A stretch of 62,139 bases of DNA from Candidatus Gastranaerophilales bacterium (GTDB lineage: Bacteria > Cyanobacteriota > Vampirovibrionia > Gastranaerophilales > Gastranaerophilaceae): positions 1 through 62,139 of the forward strand of contig CALUWH010000011.1 in NCBI GenBank assembly GCA_944324435.1. Direction: 5' to 3'. Within the stretch, counting starts at the first letter, position 1; each line of letters opens with the position of its first letter. Both the position numbers and the translations under genes were made by a program. Positions 60,362 to 62,139 of the stretch are shown here, piece by piece. The notes under the pieces were generated by a model. The model was not told the DNA's origin and did no database searches. It saw only the letters and a program-made list of their open reading frames with translations.

Positions 60362-61086
60362 AGGTACATTCCTCCATTTACCGCAATAACCTGCCCTGTT
60401 ATATATCCAGCGTCTTCACTCATAAGGTAGTTAACAAGGCTCGCGACTTCTTTTGACGTTCCCATGCGCTTTAGGGGAATTTGTTTTACAGCTTCGTCCG
60501 GAATATTTTCAGTCATGTCCGTTTTGATAATTCCCGGTGCAATACAGTTGACGGTAATATTACGTTTTGCGACTTCTCTTGAAAGAGCTTTTGCCGCTCC
60601 TATAAGTCCTGCTTTTGATGCACTGTAGTTTACCTGCCCTCTGTTTCCGCACTGACCGGATATGGATGACATTACAATAATTCTTCCTTTTCGTGCTTGT
60701 ATCATCGGCATAATAATCGGTTTCAAAACATTGTAAAAACCATCCAGATTTATGCTGAGAACTTCGTCCCATTCTTCATCTTCCATCGCTGGGAATGGTA
60801 CATCTTTATTAATTCCTGCATTAAGTACAACACCGTAATATATTCCGTTTTCTTGAATATCTTTTTCAAGCGCCTCTTTTACACCCTCACGGTTTTTGAT
60901 ATCAAAATCCAAAATGCGTGCTTGAACGCCTTTGCTAATGATTTCGGATTTAAGATTTTCAAGGCGCCGAGCATCTTTTGAACAGTGCAGAACTATATTA
61001 TATCCGTTATCTGCGAGATATAGGGCGGAAGCTTTTCCTATTCCTCGGCTTGAACCTGTTATTAAAATCCACTTACTGTTTTCCAC
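60358..61086 (-). CDS. 3-oxoacyl-ACP reductase, ApeQ-like (FabG family)
   Basis: A 242-residue short-chain dehydrogenase/reductase. NADPH site TGSSRGIGKASALYL, catalytic Ser/Tyr/Lys in MSSISGQCGNRGQVNYSASKAG and the end sequence GQVIAVNGGMYL. GIYYGVVLNAGINKDVPFPAM and NLDGFYNVL are characteristic of the ApeQ/FabG2 branch. It lies between ApeP-like and ApeR-like genes. Confidence 0.86.
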   Translation of the reverse strand: MENSKWILITGSSRGIGKASALYLADNGYNIVLHCSKDARRLENLKSEIISKGVQARILDFDIKNREGVKEALEKDIQENGIYYGVVLNAGINKDVPFPAMEDEEWDEVLSINLDGFYNVLKPIIMPMIQARKGRIIVMSSISGQCGNRGQVNYSASKAGLIGAAKALSREVAKRNITVNCIAPGIIKTDMTENIPDEAVKQIPLKRMGTSKEVASLVNYLMSEDAGYITGQVIAVNGGMYL

Positions 61087-61525
61087 TCAATAACTCCCGG
61101 ATATTTTTGCTTTGATAAACTTTGATGGTAGCGCTTGCCGCTTCAACTTTTTCATTATATATTAAACAATCAAAAGCGGCAATTTCATCACTGTCGAACA
61201 TTTTACTAACCTTTACAAAATAGGATTCTTCATTTTTAAAAAGTTCAATCAGGCTATTGTATATTCTTGCTCCAAGGAGCAGACCTGGTTTAGGAGTTTC
61301 GCAGCCGCTTTCAAAATATGCGTAGCATCCTACAGCCTGTGCCATGAATTCGATTCCTGCTATAGAACTTATTCCGTTAAGCTTTTTGCTAAAGAAAATT
61401 TTTTTTGGATGAATGTCAAATTTTGCAATAAGAAGGTTTTCACTAAGGTTAACTTCCAGAATATCGTCCAGAAGAATCATTGGTGGTTTATGCGGTAGTA
61501 TTTTTGAAAGATCATATTTTGGCAT
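61073..61525 (-). CDS. 3-hydroxyacyl-ACP dehydratase, ApeP-like
   Basis: A 150-residue hotdog-fold protein: ILPHKPPMILLDDILEV (with the catalytic His after Pro), SIAGIEFMAQAVGCYAYFESG, LLLGARIYNSLIELF and AAFDCLIYNEK. It fits ApeP-type dehydratases that accept polyene intermediates, and is only distantly like FabZ. It overlaps the ApeQ-like gene by 14 bp. First gene of the cassette; its own promoter must lie in 61526-61620. Confidence 0.8.
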   Translation of the reverse strand: MPKYDLSKILPHKPPMILLDDILEVNLSENLLIAKFDIHPKKIFFSKKLNGISSIAGIEFMAQAVGCYAYFESGCETPKPGLLLGARIYNSLIELFKNEESYFVKVSKMFDSDEIAAFDCLIYNEKVEAASATIKVYQSKNIRELLSGKQ

Positions 61526-61658
61526 TTTTATATCCGATTGTTATTAAAAGCTGAATTGATGCGGTTAGTGCGTTGCATAATATTATTTTAATCAGGCTAA
61601 AAACTTGATTACCATATATATATAATATAATACATGTAAAAATTTGTAAAATATCTAC

Positions 61659-61687
61659 TTGATTTTTAAAATTTTGTATTTTATAAT
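61659..61687 (+). promoter_or_regulatory. promoter P1 of the structured RNA region
   Basis: TTGATT (61659-61664), exactly 17 bp, TATAAT (61682-61687). Transcription would start near 61693-61695, at the base of the first hairpin. Confidence 0.65.
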
Positions 61688-61692
61688 GTAGG

Positions 61693-62139
61693 AACGCGCT
61701 TACGAGTGCGTAAAGAAAGTGATTTACACTAAGGTGCCAACGGTAGCCATGGAATAATGGAAGGACACCACCGAACGCCGAAATATAATAATAGCGTTTA
61801 GAACTTTGAAATATCTTAAATTGTTACGAAATGTAAATAGCAAGAAATAAAATTAGTTGACAATAAAAATTGATGATTTAAGATAGAAATTGCGGCGAGG
61901 AAACCGCCGGTGTAGATGAAGTGTAAATAGCACAGCTTGAGGAAGTTTGAAGTAATCAAGTCATCAACACAAATCAAACCTTTTATTTTTAAATAATATT
62001 AATAAATAAACTTTTGCACATTGACAATAGAATAGCTGAAGACAGTCTTAGGAATAAGACGGAAAAACTTGTTAATTCGCAAAGAATGACGGACAAAAAA
62101 ATGTAGTTTGAGCGTGCCTTTATTGTTAATATAGAGGCA
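61693..62139 (+). ncRNA. promoter-driven, hairpin-rich non-coding region (structured RNA or rRNA leader; runs off the window)
   Basis: No reading frame. It holds an ordered set of hairpins: 61694-61711 (stem ACGCGCT/AGTGCGT, UACG loop); 61718-61730 (AGTG/CACT); a possible pseudoknot of GGTG-CGGT with CACC-ACCG at 61733-61773 around a CCAT/ATGG hairpin; AACGC/GCGTT at 61774-61797; GCGG/CCGC at 61892-61907; a three-way junction GATGA/TCATC at 61915-61965; and GTCTTA-GGAA-TAAGAC at 62045-62060. The linkers are AT-rich. It could be an rRNA operon leader or a new structured RNA. It continues past the window. Confidence 0.5.
61857..61885 (+). promoter_or_regulatory. promoter P2 of the structured RNA region
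   Basis: TTGACA (61857-61862) with TAAGAT (61879-61884) at 16 bp. It would start transcription just before the GCGG/CCGC hairpin. TTGATGA in its spacer is complementary to TCATCAA at 61961-61967. Confidence 0.45.

Noticed and set aside
61733-61790. 5S rRNA-like fragment (text such as ACCACCGAACGCCGAA)
   Set aside because: Only a short similarity to the 5S CCGAAC region; helices I, II and IV of 5S cannot be formed.
1-62139. tRNA genes
   Set aside because: No cloverleaf with a GGTTCGANTCC-type T-arm found in the gaps I read; a covariance search could still find one.
1-62139. CRISPR array or Cas genes
   Set aside because: No regularly spaced direct repeats, and the RecB-like nuclease at 35.7 kb has Cas4-like cysteines but no Cas neighbours.

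Overview
The window reads as a low-GC, double-membraned, anaerobic gut bacterium. My best guess is a non-photosynthetic cyanobacterial relative of the Gastranaerophilales (Vampirovibrionia/Melainabacteria). This is inferred from three things: outer-membrane lipid-transport genes (MlaE/F/D-like and a very large AsmA-like protein), anaerobic-type enzymes such as an NfnA-like flavoprotein, and many small lineage-specific proteins whose N-termini follow the pattern M-x-I-x-x-I ... F-x-G. I associate that pattern with this group, but no search was possible.

Layout. 1-2.3 kb: the end of a minus-strand export-apparatus operon (FliG-like, FliH/SctL-like, and the N-terminus of FlhA/SctV). 2.4-9.1 kb: housekeeping genes (lysC, rdgB, glycosyltransferase, hpf, purA, a Cys-rich microprotein, NfnA-like flavoprotein). 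9.1-12.4 kb: a candidate small RNA, lineage-specific F-x-G genes and a lipoamide-dehydrogenase-like gene. 12.4-18.3 kb: tyrS-cysK-cysE, an F-x-G membrane protein, then an RGG/zinc-ribbon protein with rimM-trmD. 18.3-27 kb: uridine-kinase-like gene, TPR protein, PilZ-like protein, and an operon of a degenerate histidine kinase, an orphan MsmX/UgpC-type ATPase and an AsmA-like protein. 27-37.4 kb: DnaJ-like chaperone, orphan DNA methyltransferase, DUF167, antiporter, coiled-coil protein, a second TPR protein, TlyA, TatD, a ParD/ParE toxin-antitoxin pair, a RecB-like nuclease and a PfkB kinase. 38-42 kb: peptide ABC importer lacking ATPases. 42-43.6 kb: aldo/keto reductase and a TetR regulator with two operator palindromes. 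43.7-46.9 kb: an island of lineage-specific genes with palindromic repeats and a probable HExxH metalloprotease. 47-51.4 kb: manC and mlaEFD. 51.5-54.5 kb: a 981-residue protein joining Clp-like and FtsH-like regions to an M41 protease. 54.5-57.1 kb: ssb and an acid-sugar kinase/PdxA pair. 57.2-58.2 kb: a HEAT-like protein and a repetitive F-x-G protein. 58.3-61.5 kb: PHP phosphatase plus an aryl-polyene-type apeR-apeQ-apeP cassette. 61.7 kb to the end: a promoter-driven, hairpin-rich non-coding region.

The most unusual items are as follows. (i) The Clp/FtsH/M41 fusion has degenerate ATPase motifs in both AAA-like regions but an intact HECGH protease site. (ii) An N-terminal F-x-G motif recurs on about nine lineage-specific proteins, in the same window as part of a type III-type export apparatus. 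(iii) A shared promoter module with a TTTTGTnACAAAA palindrome lies upstream of several of these genes and of a candidate sRNA. (iv) A PAS histidine-kinase homologue has lost both the phosphorylatable His and the ATP-binding motifs. (v) A structured RNA region sits at the right edge.
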